A program made the position numbers and the translations under genes. 64,000 nucleotides of DNA from Sclerotinia nivalis. Its lineage: Eukaryota > Ascomycota > Leotiomycetes > Helotiales > Sclerotiniaceae. Positions within the stretch are counted from its first letter, which is position 1. The number at the start of each line of letters is the position of its first letter. The notes beneath the pieces are model-generated. The model was not told where the DNA came from and did not search any database. It was given only the letters and a program-made list of their open reading frames with translations. The stretch covers positions 1,860,001 to 1,924,000 of the forward strand of contig JAPEIS010000004.1 of NCBI GenBank assembly GCA_029531795.1, read 5' to 3'. This document shows, one piece after another, positions 11,605 to 24,179 of this stretch.

Positions 11605-12079
11605 ACAGCAACAGCAACAACAGCAAGGATTGCAACCACAATATGGATACCAACAACAACCGCAATCTCAATATCAACAACCTCAGGCGCAACCCCAAAA
11701 CTCTCAGTACGACCAATATCGGCAGCAAACCTACCCTATGATGCCACAGCCGACTGGAAGATTAGTAGATAAGCGCAGTATTTTGGATCTCTACAATTAT
11801 CCTCAATTAGCGCCCACTCAAATTCAGCAACAACAACCAGATCCCATCCAACAGCAGGCACCTCAAGCCGTGGAAATGGCCCAGCCCAATGGACAAATGT
11901 CAGGCGGTAGTAACAACCCCTTCATGTCGAATGTAGCGGCAGCACCGAACGGGGGAACGAACACAAGCAATGGATCTGGTAGACAAATTAGTCGCGAGAG
12001 TATGATGATAGATGGTGGGGGTTGGCAAAATGGAAGACATAGTCCGGATGCATGGGGGCAAATAAGTGGGAGGCGGTGA
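9883..12079 (+). CDS. ArfGAP with UBA domain, NPF motifs and poly-Q tail (Gts1-like)
   Basis: A 671-residue GTPase-activating protein for Arf that would act in vesicle traffic and endocytosis. Exons are 9883-9994, 10047-10063 (17-nt microexon), 10144-10254 and 10304-12079. The spliced N-terminus gives a complete ArfGAP zinc finger, CADC-x16-CMRC, with the arginine finger in AALHRKLGTH. A UBA-like segment follows (MAKLRELGFRDEKRN to EKSIETLVRLGEG). The long tail is low-complexity and holds six NPF motifs (NNPFDRL, TNPFGLM, TNPFMQQ, LNPFMQQ, MNPFLNQ, NNPFMSN) that would bind EH-domain proteins, plus a pure glutamine run. The domain order matches yeast Gts1 and S. pombe ucp3, but orthology was not tested. 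The microexon encodes only part of the finger (GWASWS) and is easily missed by gene finders. Confidence 0.93.
11543..11626 (+). repeat. CAG/CAA trinucleotide tract (poly-Gln)
   Basis: About 28 consecutive glutamine codons in the ArfGAP tail, written as mixed CAG and CAA with a purer CAG core. The mixture would slow but not prevent length change. Confidence 0.9.
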
Positions 12080-12829
12080 ATAAGGACAAAATATCGTAAA
12101 AGAGAAATCAATAATTCTTGGCTTAGAAACAAGTTCACAAATGATGATCGAGTTTGAACACCGTAGTAACGTCGTCCCAACTTTTTTCCGAGACATCATA
12201 TCATGTGGACTCTGCATGTCAGCAAATACAGTGAAAGCTTTAATCCTTCCGATATGTTGTAAAGAGGCTAGACGGTTCCAGAAAACAGGTGGATATAGGA
12301 AAGAAAGGATGTGGTTTGATTGAAGGAATGGTTAGGTAGATAAGCCACAAACCACCTTTTCGTACTAAATCCTAAAACTACACTTAGCTGGGGTCCATGT
12401 GACCTGATAAAACCTTGACCGCCATTTCTACTCGCACTCCATACAATTCTTTTTACCCCGCCTTCCCAACCCCGCAAAATGCACCCACCCTGCCGTTCCT
12501 AGAAACTTGGTTTTTTGGTGGCTGCCAAGCGATAAGTACATGGACGCCAACACACCAAAAAGGTAATCTTACCAATTTTCTTCCTCTTGTTCTCCATATT
12601 GCCATAGTGTCCATGCAGGAGAAATAACCCAAAAAAAAAGCCAAGCAAGAAGCAGGAAGCAGGAAGCACGTCATCACCTATGTAAGTGAACAAGCTATTA
12701 AATATTCAATTGATCCATCGTTGCTTCTAGTAATTATATCCAGACCTTCATTCTACTTCTTCTCTGCTATGGATTTAAAATTGTCTCCCTTAATCTAAAG
12801 TTTATGACCTACAAATCTGAAACTTCAAC
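12080..12829. other. Intergenic region, ArfGAP to trehalase
   Basis: A 750-bp tandem spacer holding the ArfGAP 3' end and the promoter of the trehalase. There is no clear TATA element and nothing coding. Confidence 0.5.
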
Positions 12830-15800
12830 ATGGTACCTTCCATTCTTTGCCTGTTGGGAAGCATATGGCTATTCTCTTTAGCTGTACTTGCTGCCACCGA
12901 CTTCTCTATCAGTGCCGGACTATCAACTTGGAATCAGAGCGATTGGTCCTTGACTACCACTACATTCATTCCAGGTCATTATCAATCGCGATTGTCACTT
13001 GCAAATGGGTACACTGGAGCTTCTCTTGCAGCAGCAGGTATGACAGGACCATTTGTAAATTTGGAATATACCTTGCATAATATCAGTGCTAATTCATAAA
13101 TATTGAACAGGCCCATTCTTTGAGAAAGATGTCAATCAAACAGATCCAAATGGTACATCACCTTCCAATGGATGGCCATTGTTCAATGATAGAATTTCGT
13201 TTGCCACTATATCTGGATTTTACGATGTAGAACCTCCACAGATACCTCCTCAAGGTACAAATTATCCTTGGTTGAATCAGTATGGCTGGGAATCTTTCAT
13301 TAGTGGAGTTCCACATCCCACCGGTATAATATTCTCCTTTGGATCTAATTTTCTAGATGCTACGGTTAGCAACACCTCAATTACGAACTTTTCTTCCAAG
13401 ATTTCATTTCAGACTGGTTTAGCAGAATGGAACTATACATGGTCGCCAGTTCAGAATTCTACTTTCAATGTCTCATATGCTGCATTTTTCAGTAGAGAAA
13501 GACCGAATGTTGTGGCCGTGAAGGCTACTATTGTTTCCTCCGCCGACGTCGATGGGCAGGTTACGGATTTGCTGGATGGTCAGAGTGCCGTTCGATCGAC
13601 TCTATCATCCAAAGGATTTGATGATAATGGAACTACCATTTATTCGGCGGTGCACCCTAATAATCTTCCAGATGTCACGGGATTTGTTATCTCCGGTGTC
13701 AACTTTTCAAACAGCTACACAAATACTTCGTCGAGAACTAATGCCAGTGGAGCATACGTAAGCTCTGCAAACGATATAACAATTGGTCAATCTTTCGACA
13801 TCAGCTTAAAAGCTGGAGAAACTGCGATCTTTCACAAATATGTTGGAATTGCCTCGACAGACAAATTTTCAAATGCTGAAAGTGTAGCTCGAGAAGCTCA
13901 AAGGCCAGCACAAGAGTCTGGATGGGACTACCTTTTAGCGGAACATATTGCGGCTTGGGCCAAAATTTTGACCCCAGGTTCCGTGGATGACTTTACAGAT
14001 CCAGTCACCGGGGACTTACCAGAGGATCCCGATGTTCAAGCACTTCATATTGCTTCAGTTGCAAATACCTACTATCTTCTCCAAAATCTACAACCCGAGG
14101 GTAGCGGGTTGAATGACAACAGTATTTCAGTTGGGGGATTATATTCCGATTCATATGCCGGATTAGTTTTTTGGGATGCTGATTATTGGATGGCACCCGG
14201 CCTCAATCTGGCATTTCCAGAATGGAGCAAGCAAATCAGCAATTTCCGCGTCAAGCAGCATAATCAATCCTTAGCAAATGCAGCATTCAACAATTATCCA
14301 AATGGAAGCTCACTTTACTCCTGGACTAGTGGGAGATATGGAAACTGTACCGGCACGGGTCCTTGTGTAGATTACCAGTATCATCTCAACTATGATATTT
14401 CATTCAACTTAATACAGGAATACAACATCACAAACAACAAGACGTGGTTCAATAATGGACCTAGACAGATTATAGAGAGCACAGCCATTATGACAGGGCA
14501 TTTACTAGAATTCAACGAAACAACACAAACATACTGGGTTCACAATATGACGGATCCAGATGAGTATGCCAACAACATAGACAATGGAGCATTTACGATG
14601 GCCTCCGCTGCAAGTTTATTGGAATTAGTAAACAGTTTGAGAATTTCGGAGGGTTTGGAAATCAATTCAACGTGGCAACAGCAGCAACAGAATATCGAAT
14701 TTCCATCTGCAGCTTCTAATATCACGTTGGAATATCAAACAATGAACAATAGTGCTGCGGTCAAGCAAGCTGATGTCGTTTTGTTGAATTACCCCCTGGA
14801 TTTCAATCAGAATTATACGGAGGCGGATAAACTTCTGGATTTAGATTATGTAGGTCTCCCTTATTTTATGAATATCCACTGAACTAACTTGAATCAAAGT
14901 ATGCAAATAGACAATCACCTGATGGACCTGCCATGACTTATTCTATATTTGCTATTGGTGCAAACGCTTTATCTCAATCCGGATGTTCCGCATATACTTA
15001 CACTCTAAATGGTTTCCTTCCGTACCTCCGAGCACCATGGTATCAATTTTCTGAGCAAGTCATCGATAATGTTACGCTGAACGGAGGCACAAACCCAGCA
15101 TTCCCATTCTTGACTGGTCATGGAGGAGCTGACCAAGTTGTACCATTCGGCTATCTGGGCATTCGAACAGATCAACCAACTCTATTTCTCAACCCTTCAC
15201 TTCCCCCTCAAATTTCCCACATCAAAGTTCGCACTTTCCACTACGCAGGGGCAACTCTTTCAGCAACCATGAACACCACACACACAAACGTTACTCGTTT
15301 CCCCTCCACAACCCTGAACGATCTCTACCAAAACACCACTCTCCCTTTTGTAGTCGGAATTCCAGGTTCCGATACCTCAAACACAACATCCTACAATATC
15401 GCCATAAACCAAACCCTCACCATTCCCAACCGTCTCTACTTCCAAAAGTTAACCATCCCCAACAATCTCCTTCAATGTTTGCCCGTTACATCCAATGATA
15501 CATTTGCAGCCGGTCAATTCCCCGTCGCAGCTATCGACGGCGCATCATCTACCTCCTGGCAACCCTCTACAAACGAATCCTCCTCCCTCCTCATAAACAC
15601 CACTTTTATCCCTCCCTCTCCTATCCGAAACATCTATTTCAACTGGGGTCTGCGACCACCTCTCCGCGCCTCCATCATCTTCGGGAACGAAACCACGGGC
15701 GAAGGACAAATATATGGTAATGAATGGACCATTGATATTGAAGATATTTCGCCTAGTTTACCGTATACGACGAATGAGAGCAATGGTAATGCGACGCAAA

Positions 15801-15991
15801 CCCAAAGTGCAAATACGGAAAATGTAGTACCGGTTGTGGGAAATGAAACGAGGCTGGTGGTTGATGGTGGGGCGTGGAGTGGGAATTTTGTTAGGTTGAT
15901 TGTGGAGGGGTGTTGGGAGGATGATGGTGTGGGGGCGACGGTGGGGGAGTTTGTTGCTATTGGGGATAGGGGGGAGTGGGTTAGTGGGTGA
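12830..15991 (+). CDS. ATH1: Secreted acid trehalase (GH65)
   Basis: A 1012-residue acid trehalase that hydrolyses extracellular or vacuolar trehalose to glucose. Exons are 12830-13037, 13111-14849 and 14900-15991; the second intron has a GAACTAAC branch. An N-terminal signal sequence (about residues 1-22, ending LAVLAATDF) and many N-x-S/T sites point to secretion. The GH65 N-terminal domain contains GWESFISGVPHPTGIIFSFG. The catalytic barrel contains GLVFWDADYWMAPGLNLAFP and the acid block MTDPDEYANNIDNGAF, where Glu554 is the likely general acid. The third exon continues with the barrel (LPYLRAPWYQFSEQ, FLTGHGGADQ) and a C-terminal beta domain. The size fits fungal acid trehalases of about 1000-1100 residues. 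A role in using trehalose as a carbon source is expected from the family. Confidence 0.95.
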
Positions 15992-18900
15992 GAAGCTTAG
16001 TGGGTTAGTGGGCTAGAGCGTGAGTAGGATGAGATGAGAGTTAGATAGTTGTTTGATATATATGCATATGTTTGAGAGTTAAATATAATGATACATAATC
16101 TCTTAATTATTCATAGTATTTACAGTACTCTTTGTACTTTCAATCCTGTCGAAAACTAGTAGATATATATATTGAAGAACTTAGCTGATTCCCTCACCAT
16201 CTGATAGCTCATATATCAATTATCACGGCAATATAAGATTATAAAATGACGGACATATATATACATATATACACTATGTCTAAACTTTATTCATGTTTTC
16301 TGGTTTTATGGCTTGGGGATGGGGATTATTTTGTATTAATATCTCCCGAAATTTTCAAAATCCATTTCAAAATCAACCAAGGATTACTTTCGGAACTGAG
16401 ATATATAAGAATAGGGAGCTCGCTTTGAATACTATAGTGATGAAGGATTGTTAGAAGATAGTGCTCAAGTCAAGCTTATATTTATATTGTGAGAATGGTT
16501 TGAATAGATATATATTTAACTCAATCGCAATGCAAACTTTCGTTCTGGCTGGGATTATTCTGTAGGGTGTTTGTTATTATATTATCAAGGTTGGAGATTG
16601 GAGATTGGAGATTAATTGGATATCTTTGTGAATGATGGGAATGCTGATCTCTGATATCGATGTGTAACAGGATGTGTATGAAGCAAAATGAATAGATCGA
16701 ATATATCGAATATATGTTATATCTAGAATATGGAAGTCACACGATATTGGGTACGATTATAGTATAACAGGTTATCCCCTGGTTTAGAAAACCATCGCTT
16801 TGGTTATGAGGAATATTTGATCGGTATTTTTTATCCCCATCTGGCGGATACGACGTATAAGGGAAAGAGATGATGATTAAGATGTCTAGCTATATATTTG
16901 AAGCATGTCTTATTCTAAGTCTTGCCATTTTGGCCCGGCTCTTTTCAAAGATGGAATGGCGTTTAGATACTGTGGTAAGCTGGGTTTTTGTTATAGAGAT
17001 CAGACGTACAGTCTTAAAAGTTATGACCGCAAATGCATTTAGTAACCCAGCTTTTAATATTCAAGACTACCCGAATGTATATCCATCGCAATACGATAAA
17101 CTGATTTTTTTTCACGGGAGAAAAAGGTCGAGAAATCAGATCTGCATGTGATATGAGAAAATTGAAGTCCAATCACGTGTACATACACTTAACTCTTTCC
17201 AAACATCTCGGGATTTGGAATAGTGGTGTATCGTATATCGCCAATGAAAGTATAAAGAATATCGATATTGGATATGTTGATATTTCTACGGAATGATAAA
17301 GAAGTAAAAATGCTTTCGGGGATTTGATCATATTCTCTCTATGATGATTGGAATAAATCTAGATAATGGTGATGAGATTGAATAAGACTTGTATTTTGGT
17401 ATTAAGGCTGAACTTGAGGTAAATGAATATTTTAGAAGAATTGGGAGTTGTGAAGATGATCATCATGACTGGAAGAGACTATTCAAGGAATTCTTTAGGA
17501 AGGAGGTCAAGGATGATATAATAAGTTCCTATTATCAATGCACTCTCAACATCATCACTAACAATGATGAGAAGATGGATGTAGAGGATGATCAAGCTTG
17601 TGAGGAATACTTAAAGACCGGTAAGGAATGGGATCATACCTGGCATTATACATAAACAAAGATTAGCTCAGTACCCTCGTTGATTTAAAACATAGCTGAC
17701 GAAGCAAATATCTCGAGGTATTATCTACACGCAAATAAGCTGCCAGCTGTAAGAACAGCAGAGTAAGTAGAAGCAACTACTAGACAAACAAGGGCAATCC
17801 TCGAGTTTCCGTAATAACCATTATATCTGCAAATGGCTCTTGAAAAGAGGTCCCACTTACTTCGTACTAATAGACTGTATACATTGATGTAATTATGAAA
17901 TTAGCTTTGACTATTGTTAATGACATCATTCTTTGCGCTATGCATTGAGTATTTTCCTTCTGTATGAAAATACAAGTTTTCCAATGAGATACGCTCTGAT
18001 GCCCCAAATTGTGGCACAATCTCCTAATTCACAATCTCCTCATTCATAAAATCCTTGACATCCGATTAACTTCAAGACAGCCAGTATTTCCGGCACCGTA
18101 TAGATATCCATACCTTTAATACCCGTGACATTCATTCAAGATAGGATAGCATCGTAGACAAAGAAACACAATTAGATATCTACAGGAAGAGTTCATCCTT
18201 GTGTTTTTAATGCTTCTAAAATTACTCCCTTCTGGTGATTTGGAGAGTGCATGCGGATTTTGCAGTAAGAGTTTCTATTATGAACACAAGTAGTGTTTTG
18301 GTCTTTTTTTTTTTACGGGATTTGTCTCAAGAGGAAGACTGGAATTGAGAATAATGGAAGACAAAACGAAAACTGATGGTGGGTATCGTGACTAGAAATT
18401 TGGCACTTTTTGGTGTTTCAAAACACGTGTAGCTTGGAAATGAATAATGAATAATGAAAAACTAAAAAATTTCTGGCGTCAATAAGGCTTTAAAGGGTGC
18501 CATTGAATAGATCTGAATAAGAGAAGATGGGCGAGTAACAAAATTTCATGCCATTCAAATATTGGAGTTCAACAATATCAAATTCCTAATCATAAACCAG
18601 AATTTATTGAATTAGACAATATCAGCCCAATAGAAGAAAGATCAAATATCTACTTCACACCCTCTGAACATATAGGACATATACTTTTTATTTTAGACAG
18701 ACAGGCCAGCTTACTGCTTTTGAGGCGTGCTTTTTCTATCGACGTTGGATAAAGATGCGATGCGCATCGAGGGCGGAAAATCACTACGGTCGCTACAAAT
18801 TTTATAAAAAATCGTTTTAAGTGTGACGTTTTCAAAAACTGCTATGTACAGAATGTAGAAAAGGTCTAAAAATTAGGGGGCAATTGATGGTGGAGGAAAG

Positions 18901-19666
18901 ATTTTAAACTCTAACTTATAAAAAACATACATGCAAGTCAGTGCACCTATTTAGATGTTTGATCTTGTTGATTCGCACATTCGACCGAAACAGTCGCGCA
19001 ATTCATCTTAACTATAAGATGAAGTCTCGTATCTCCATATTTTGTATACGGTGGATCCGCTGATTCATACCTAGCATCAAATCTTATCTCTAGATCATTA
19101 TGAGGGAGTGAATTGAATTAACTTATAAGGAGAGGGAAGAGAGGAGAGCTTAAAGTAGGTAAGATAAGGGATGAATTAGAGAACAGAAGGGGTATGTTGA
19201 GGAAGAAATTTGTTTGGGTGAATCCACGCGGAAGACAAAGCTTCTCGTGGGACTAGTAAAACTTCTAAGCATTGAAGATATTCTATCGAGATAGATTCTG
19301 ATAGATTTTGACGAGGGAATTTTGGCAGTAGTGCAGGTATATGCGGAAGAAAGAAAAAGTAGTAATCAATGTCCGATCAAAGAAATAATCCGATGCTCAA
19401 TCTATATGATGAATGTATTTAAAAGTAAAGTCATTATAGGTAGGGATATTTCTCGATGTAATACATGCAGACTTGTGTCTTACTCGTTCAAACAAAGGAA
19501 GCAAGCTTTGTCTGTGAAGTTGAATTGAATTGAAGAGATGTCTGTCAGTCTCTTTTTGCCATGACTATGTTAACCCATATTTGTATGCCAGCTAGGTAGC
19601 CAATATGTAATATCTCCAGCTTTCACAAATCATGGTAGATTATCTGATCGAAGAACCGCGAACCAC
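15992..19666. other. AT-rich gene-poor region
   Basis: 3.7 kb of strongly AT-rich DNA with many TATATA runs and a short GGAGATT tandem repeat (three copies, about 16592-16613). Two short open stretches, 16870-17151 and 17389-17655, encode unrecognised peptides. The second is acidic (VKDDIISSYYQC, MDVEDDQACEEY), lacks an ATG at its start, and may be a relic exon. No tRNA or transposase was recognised. Confidence 0.5.
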
Positions 19667-21001
19667 TTAAGTGATACCTTTCTCAGGCTTCGGCTGAACC
19701 GGATCAATTTCGGAAGGTGTCTGTTCAGGAGTACTGCTAGCCGACGTTTTCTCCTTCTCTTCAGGTTTTCTCCCCCATACAACATATATCTTATGATATG
19801 CATGAATACTTCGATTCGGGATGGATTTTCGAACATTCACCAAATATACCTGTTTATTATCTTCATCAGCTAACTAAAATGTGAAAAATTTGAGTTTCGG
19901 AGAAGCCAACCTCAATCTGTTCTTGTTTCCAATCTAGGATTCGAGAAAATAAAGCCATACTGAAGCTTGACAAACATGCAAGCCAATTCTCTTCAGACAT
20001 CTGCCCAAGCTTCTGCAATTGCTCGTCTTCAGACCAAGGGTTGACTGGCAATTTGTAGATCTTTTCCTGCACGTCCACAAATCCTGCTGCTTCGTACCAA
20101 TTCTTTAGGCTACTGGCAATATTCATTGATCTGCCAGCTTTTGTTGCCGCTTTGTCGACGTATGCAACCCATTCCAAGAACGGCCAGCTATGTGTCATTG
20201 ATTCATCGTCACAATACGGAGTGAACATGATTTCTTGACTCTCCATATAGCCTCCCGGCTTAGTGTAATGAAACGCTCTCTTAATGATGGTATCGAAGTC
20301 CTTAAAGCATCCTAGCAACACCCGAGTATGAATATAGTCAAAGTGATTAGGTGGCAAAATCCAATCGTCATCGCTAGCGTCATCGATATAGAAATGGACG
20401 TTTTGTGGGACGGATACTGGTTGGATTGGAGAGAGGTCAGTCGCTTGCACTTCTGCTTTTGGAAAGCTATCGCCCATTTGAATCGCCCATTGACCTGTCC
20501 CAGTACCGATATCGAGGATATAACGAGGATCGGACAAAGGTGCAAAGTAATTGCGACCTGAGAAAGCAGATTTTAGCATGTCGAATTGTGCTTCAAGTCT
20601 GTCTTGTTCATTGGCGTCATTTGGAAAATGATACGCTAGAAGGCCAATCAGTTATTTGACAAAGATAGTCAAATTGGACATCAGTACTTCCTGGACGGTA
20701 GCCATGGTACGTTCTACCATTTTCTTCCGGAAAATCCACAACACTGCTTGTCAAAGATTTTGACGATGATCTAGATACAAAGTAAGTGTTCCCGGAGCTG
20801 CTTCAGCAAAGCGGTTGGGACTAACCTGTCATTTGACTCAGGAGTTACTGGTGATTGTGCCTCGGACTCACGGCGGAAATCTGCATCTAAATTTGCACCT
20901 GGAGACTTGCAACCCAGCTGTGCCTCAATATTCTCTTCATGTTGTGAATGAAAAGCTGTTGGGGAGCCAGTACATTCTTCAGGTTCCTGGCACTTTGACA
21001 T
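19667..21001 (-). CDS. LaeA-like SAM-dependent methyltransferase
   Basis: A 388-residue class I methyltransferase of the large fungal LaeA/TAM-type family. Exons in gene order are 21001-20826, 20770-20688, 20635-19911 and 19849-19667. The splices give NGRTYHGYRPGTYHFPNDAN, the family's Y-H-Y lead-in, then motif I ILDIGTGTGQWAIQMG (residues 126-141), VQATDLSPIQP, and the post-I blocks FDYIHTRVLLGCF and KPGGYMESQE. The final exon restores VNVRKSIPNRSIHAYHKIYV, the conserved C-terminal block, which supports the 61-nt last intron. The N-terminal 60 residues and the C-terminal tail are low-complexity. The substrate is unknown. Family members methylate small metabolites or modulate secondary metabolism. 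The neighbouring decarboxylase and dead MFS transporter fit a metabolite locus, but that is inference. Confidence 0.9.
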
Positions 21002-22582
21002 ATTCCTGCGTGACGAAAAATTTAAATCGTGAAAGATGCAAAAGGGAAGGACCCAAACCTTCGGGTTCGTAAATATATTTGGTACGTTCATTTTTGCGGA
21101 GAGGAAAATTGTGGATATTTTGTATGGCTGCCAGGTGCTCGATTCTCATGCAGGTAGGCACGACTACCGTAGCCGGTCGTGGGTTCGCATTGATGCTGCT
21201 GATTGTAATTTCCCACACTTGATGTTCACAACCTTTCAGAATGATAGGCCAAAGCCAAGCCAATACAAAGAGAGCACTTCGAATCATCCACTCAGTTGCG
21301 ACAATCATGTTATACATGTTTGTGGTGTCGTAGGTCGATTGCATATATCTCATTCGCGAATCTAAATTCCGCCATAGTGGTCTGACATCAATGCCGGGGC
21401 AGTCAATCCAACCTTCGGAATCCGTATGTTGGGACGCGTTAGCCAGAAGCATGGGAGCCCAGGCTACTGGTTGGTATTTTATTTGTAGTGCATGCAGCTT
21501 GGCGTACGGGACTCGTGCCAGCTACGGATAGATGCATTCAGCCTGGACCAACAAATTGTTGGAGCTGCAACATTTATGTAATGGGCCACAACACTAGTAG
21601 GGAAATTGTCTGCACACTTAACCCCCTGAAATTTGCAATAATGACAGAAGTATATGCGTGAGATCAAATGAGGAAGCCATATCCAACAACGATCATCCAT
21701 CCTGTTTGGTGATCATGCAAGTATCCGCCTGAGTTCAGCGGAGGTTCGTTAATGAACTGAGTAGCCAGAATGGGAAGGCCCATCACCCGATGACATGGCA
21801 GTGGGAACCGAAACCGACATGCTTTCTGTCTTGCTAGTCATACACAAAGATTGTATAACCACTCGTGTCTGATTCCGACTCAGTCCAGGTCCCGACAAGA
21901 CGTTAGTCGCGGGAGGGGATATCCTTTGTGCATAGTGAGGGAAGGTTACCTCCGATTCATCGGGCTCTTTTCATCTACCGATGCATAACGGTAGTTTTTT
22001 CTTGTAAGTCATTGTTGCTGAGGAGACTTGAGAATCGATGCAGGAGGATGGCACGCGCCTGAGTTTAGTCGTAGCACACCTAAAGCGACATACAGCACTT
22101 CTCAGTTGAATTAAAATCAACGATACCAATTTTTAGATCCCTATCATATTTCATTGGCTTAGTAGAAAATGTTGTGTGCAAATACAATATGAATGTTCCA
22201 AGTATATTTGTCGAATGGAAATATGAGTTCAGGTTTTGTTGATGTACTTGAAACGAGTAGAAGTTTCGTGCTTTTGTGGCGCCAAATGTGGCAGTGCACT
22301 CGGTGTGGTTATCGAAATTAACTCCATCACGTACAAAAGACGGGTCACATCACCAGGGGTCTGTCTAACTTAAGATAGAAATCAACACACATCAAGGAAG
22401 GAGTTTGCGATCGATTAAACCATTATCAAAGGAATGACAAAGTCGTAAGATTGCGTCTAAGTTTAATGTTTATATAAAATTCACGGCGTGGCTTCGACTC
22501 TTTAGTTGTGTAATATGACACAGCTTTCAACGCGAGATCCCACTTTTGTCCCCTACTACCTTCCATTTTTTGTGATTTTACT
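21002..22582. other. Divergent intergenic region, methyltransferase / decarboxylase
   Basis: 1.6 kb between two divergent genes. On the minus strand 21100-21452 is open for over 110 residues (for example NMYNMIVATEWMIRSALFVL) and could be a relic of another gene, but no family was recognised and no splice-supported continuation was found. Confidence 0.45.
22471..22478 (+). promoter_or_regulatory. Candidate TATA box of decarboxylase
   Basis: TATATAAA lies about 105 bp upstream of the ATG at 22583 and matches the consensus well. Confidence 0.5.
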
Positions 22583-24179
22583 ATGGCATTCTCGATTGCC
22601 TCATCCTACAACAATCTACGAATACTTCTTGATTCTACCACGAATGATGCTTTGCCCGCAGCCAATGCCATCACACAAGCCACTGAGTCCCTCACCACAA
22701 ACCTCCCCGCGATAGGGCTCGGGGAAGAAGCCACGGCGGCACATATTCTCTCTGATATAACCCCAGGCTTCAATGGTCCCAAAACTTCATCTAACTATTA
22801 TGGATTTGTCACTGGTGGTGTCTTCCCGATCGCAGAAGTTGCTGACAATATTGTCACTGCTTTCGATCAAAATGTACAAGTGCATTTACCAGATCAGAGC
22901 ATCAGCACAATTATCGAAGACAAGGCCCTGGGAATGCTTGCAGAGCTGTTGAATCTGGGCGAGGGCTGGGAAGGCAAAACTTTCACTACCGGAGCTACTG
23001 GTTCAAATACCCTTGGATTGGCTTGTGGACGGGAAGCTGTGATTGGTCGGCGGCTCGAAAAGAAGGGAGAGAGTATAGGAGTTGGGGAACTAGGGTTGCT
23101 TATGACCTGTCATAAAGCTGGAATCACGGAGGTTCAGGTTCTGACTTCTATGGCTCATAGCTCTACATATAAAGCTGCCAGTATTGTTGGTCTTGGCCGA
23201 GCTTGTGTTAAGGATATTGGTAGCAGTCCATCCGAGCCATGGAAAATTGATCTAAATGTTTTGGAACACGAGTTGGCTAGAGAGAAAGATGGAGTGGTTA
23301 GTATCGTTTCATTAAGTGCCGGGGAGGTCAATACTGGAAGGTTTGCAACGGATGGAAGGCACGATATGGAAAAGGTTCGTGAACTTTGCGACCGCTATGG
23401 CGCCTGGCTACATGTTGATGGAGGTAAGTTAAGAAATGGTTGTTGTTTTCCGTAGCTAATACTTTCACGTTACCAGCTTTCGGACTTTTTGCCCAAAGCC
23501 TTCCGGAAACTCCTGAATTTGCCGCTCTGAGGAGTGTATCGGCGGGTATTGAGTTAGCTGATTCAATCACAGGCGATTGTCATAAAATGCTCAATGTGGT
23601 ATGCTATACAACTCTCATTGATTGCTTTGATCCGTACTTACAATATCTGTTTAGCCTTATGATTGTGGTTTCTTCTTCAGTAGATCAGCAACAACTTTGT
23701 CATCCGTATTTCAAAACCCAAATGCAGCATACCTCTCATCTGGACCATCAACCATTCCATCACCCCTAAATATTGGCCTCGAGAACTCACGCCGATTCAG
23801 AGCTCTTCCAGTCTATGCTGTGCTATTGGCGTATGGACGCGAAGGTTTGAGTGAGATGTTTGCTCGTCAAGTCAGATTAGCGAGGGGCATTTGTAAATTT
23901 TTGGATGCACATGCGGAATACGAACTCCTCGCGAAAGGCAGGTTGCAGAATGAAAGTGTGATTGAGAACACACACATCATTGCCATATTCCGAGCAAAAG
24001 ACGACAGTATTAACAATGAACTGGTTAAAAGAATCAATGCTACTAGAAAAGTGTATCTATCGGGGACAAAATGGGAAGGGAAACCGGCGTGCAGAATTGC
24101 GGTCAGCACATGGAAAGTCGATGTGGATCGGGATTTCAAACTCATCCAAAACATCCTAGTTGACATTCTCCGGGATTAA
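22583..24179 (+). CDS. PLP-dependent group II decarboxylase-like protein
   Basis: A 495-residue fold-type I PLP enzyme of the pyridoxal-dependent decarboxylase family (aromatic amino acid, glutamate and tyrosine decarboxylase-like). Exons are 22583-23423, 23477-23598 and 23655-24179. The splices restore AWLHVDGAFGLFAQ, whose Asp279 should contact the pyridine nitrogen, and GDCHKMLNVPYDCGFFFSRS, whose Lys317 is the expected Schiff-base lysine. TTGATGSNTLGLACGRE is the cofactor-phosphate region and TSMAHSSTYKAA holds the ring-stacking His region. No signal peptide. The decarboxylase family call is firm; substrate and even reaction (decarboxylation or aldehyde synthesis) are not readable. It is divergent from the methyltransferase. 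Confidence 0.92.

Noticed and set aside
11384..11728. Long leucine-rich frame on the minus strand
   Set aside because: It is the antisense of the CAG/CAA repeat of the ArfGAP gene, where CTG/TTG reads as Leu.
16870..17151. 93-residue ATG-started frame
   Set aside because: AT-rich context, no domain and no intron signals; compatible with chance.
20979..21452. 157-residue minus-strand open frame upstream of the methyltransferase
   Set aside because: No family recognised, no splice-supported continuation, and its 3' part overlaps the methyltransferase first exon in another frame. Mentioned only as a possible relic.
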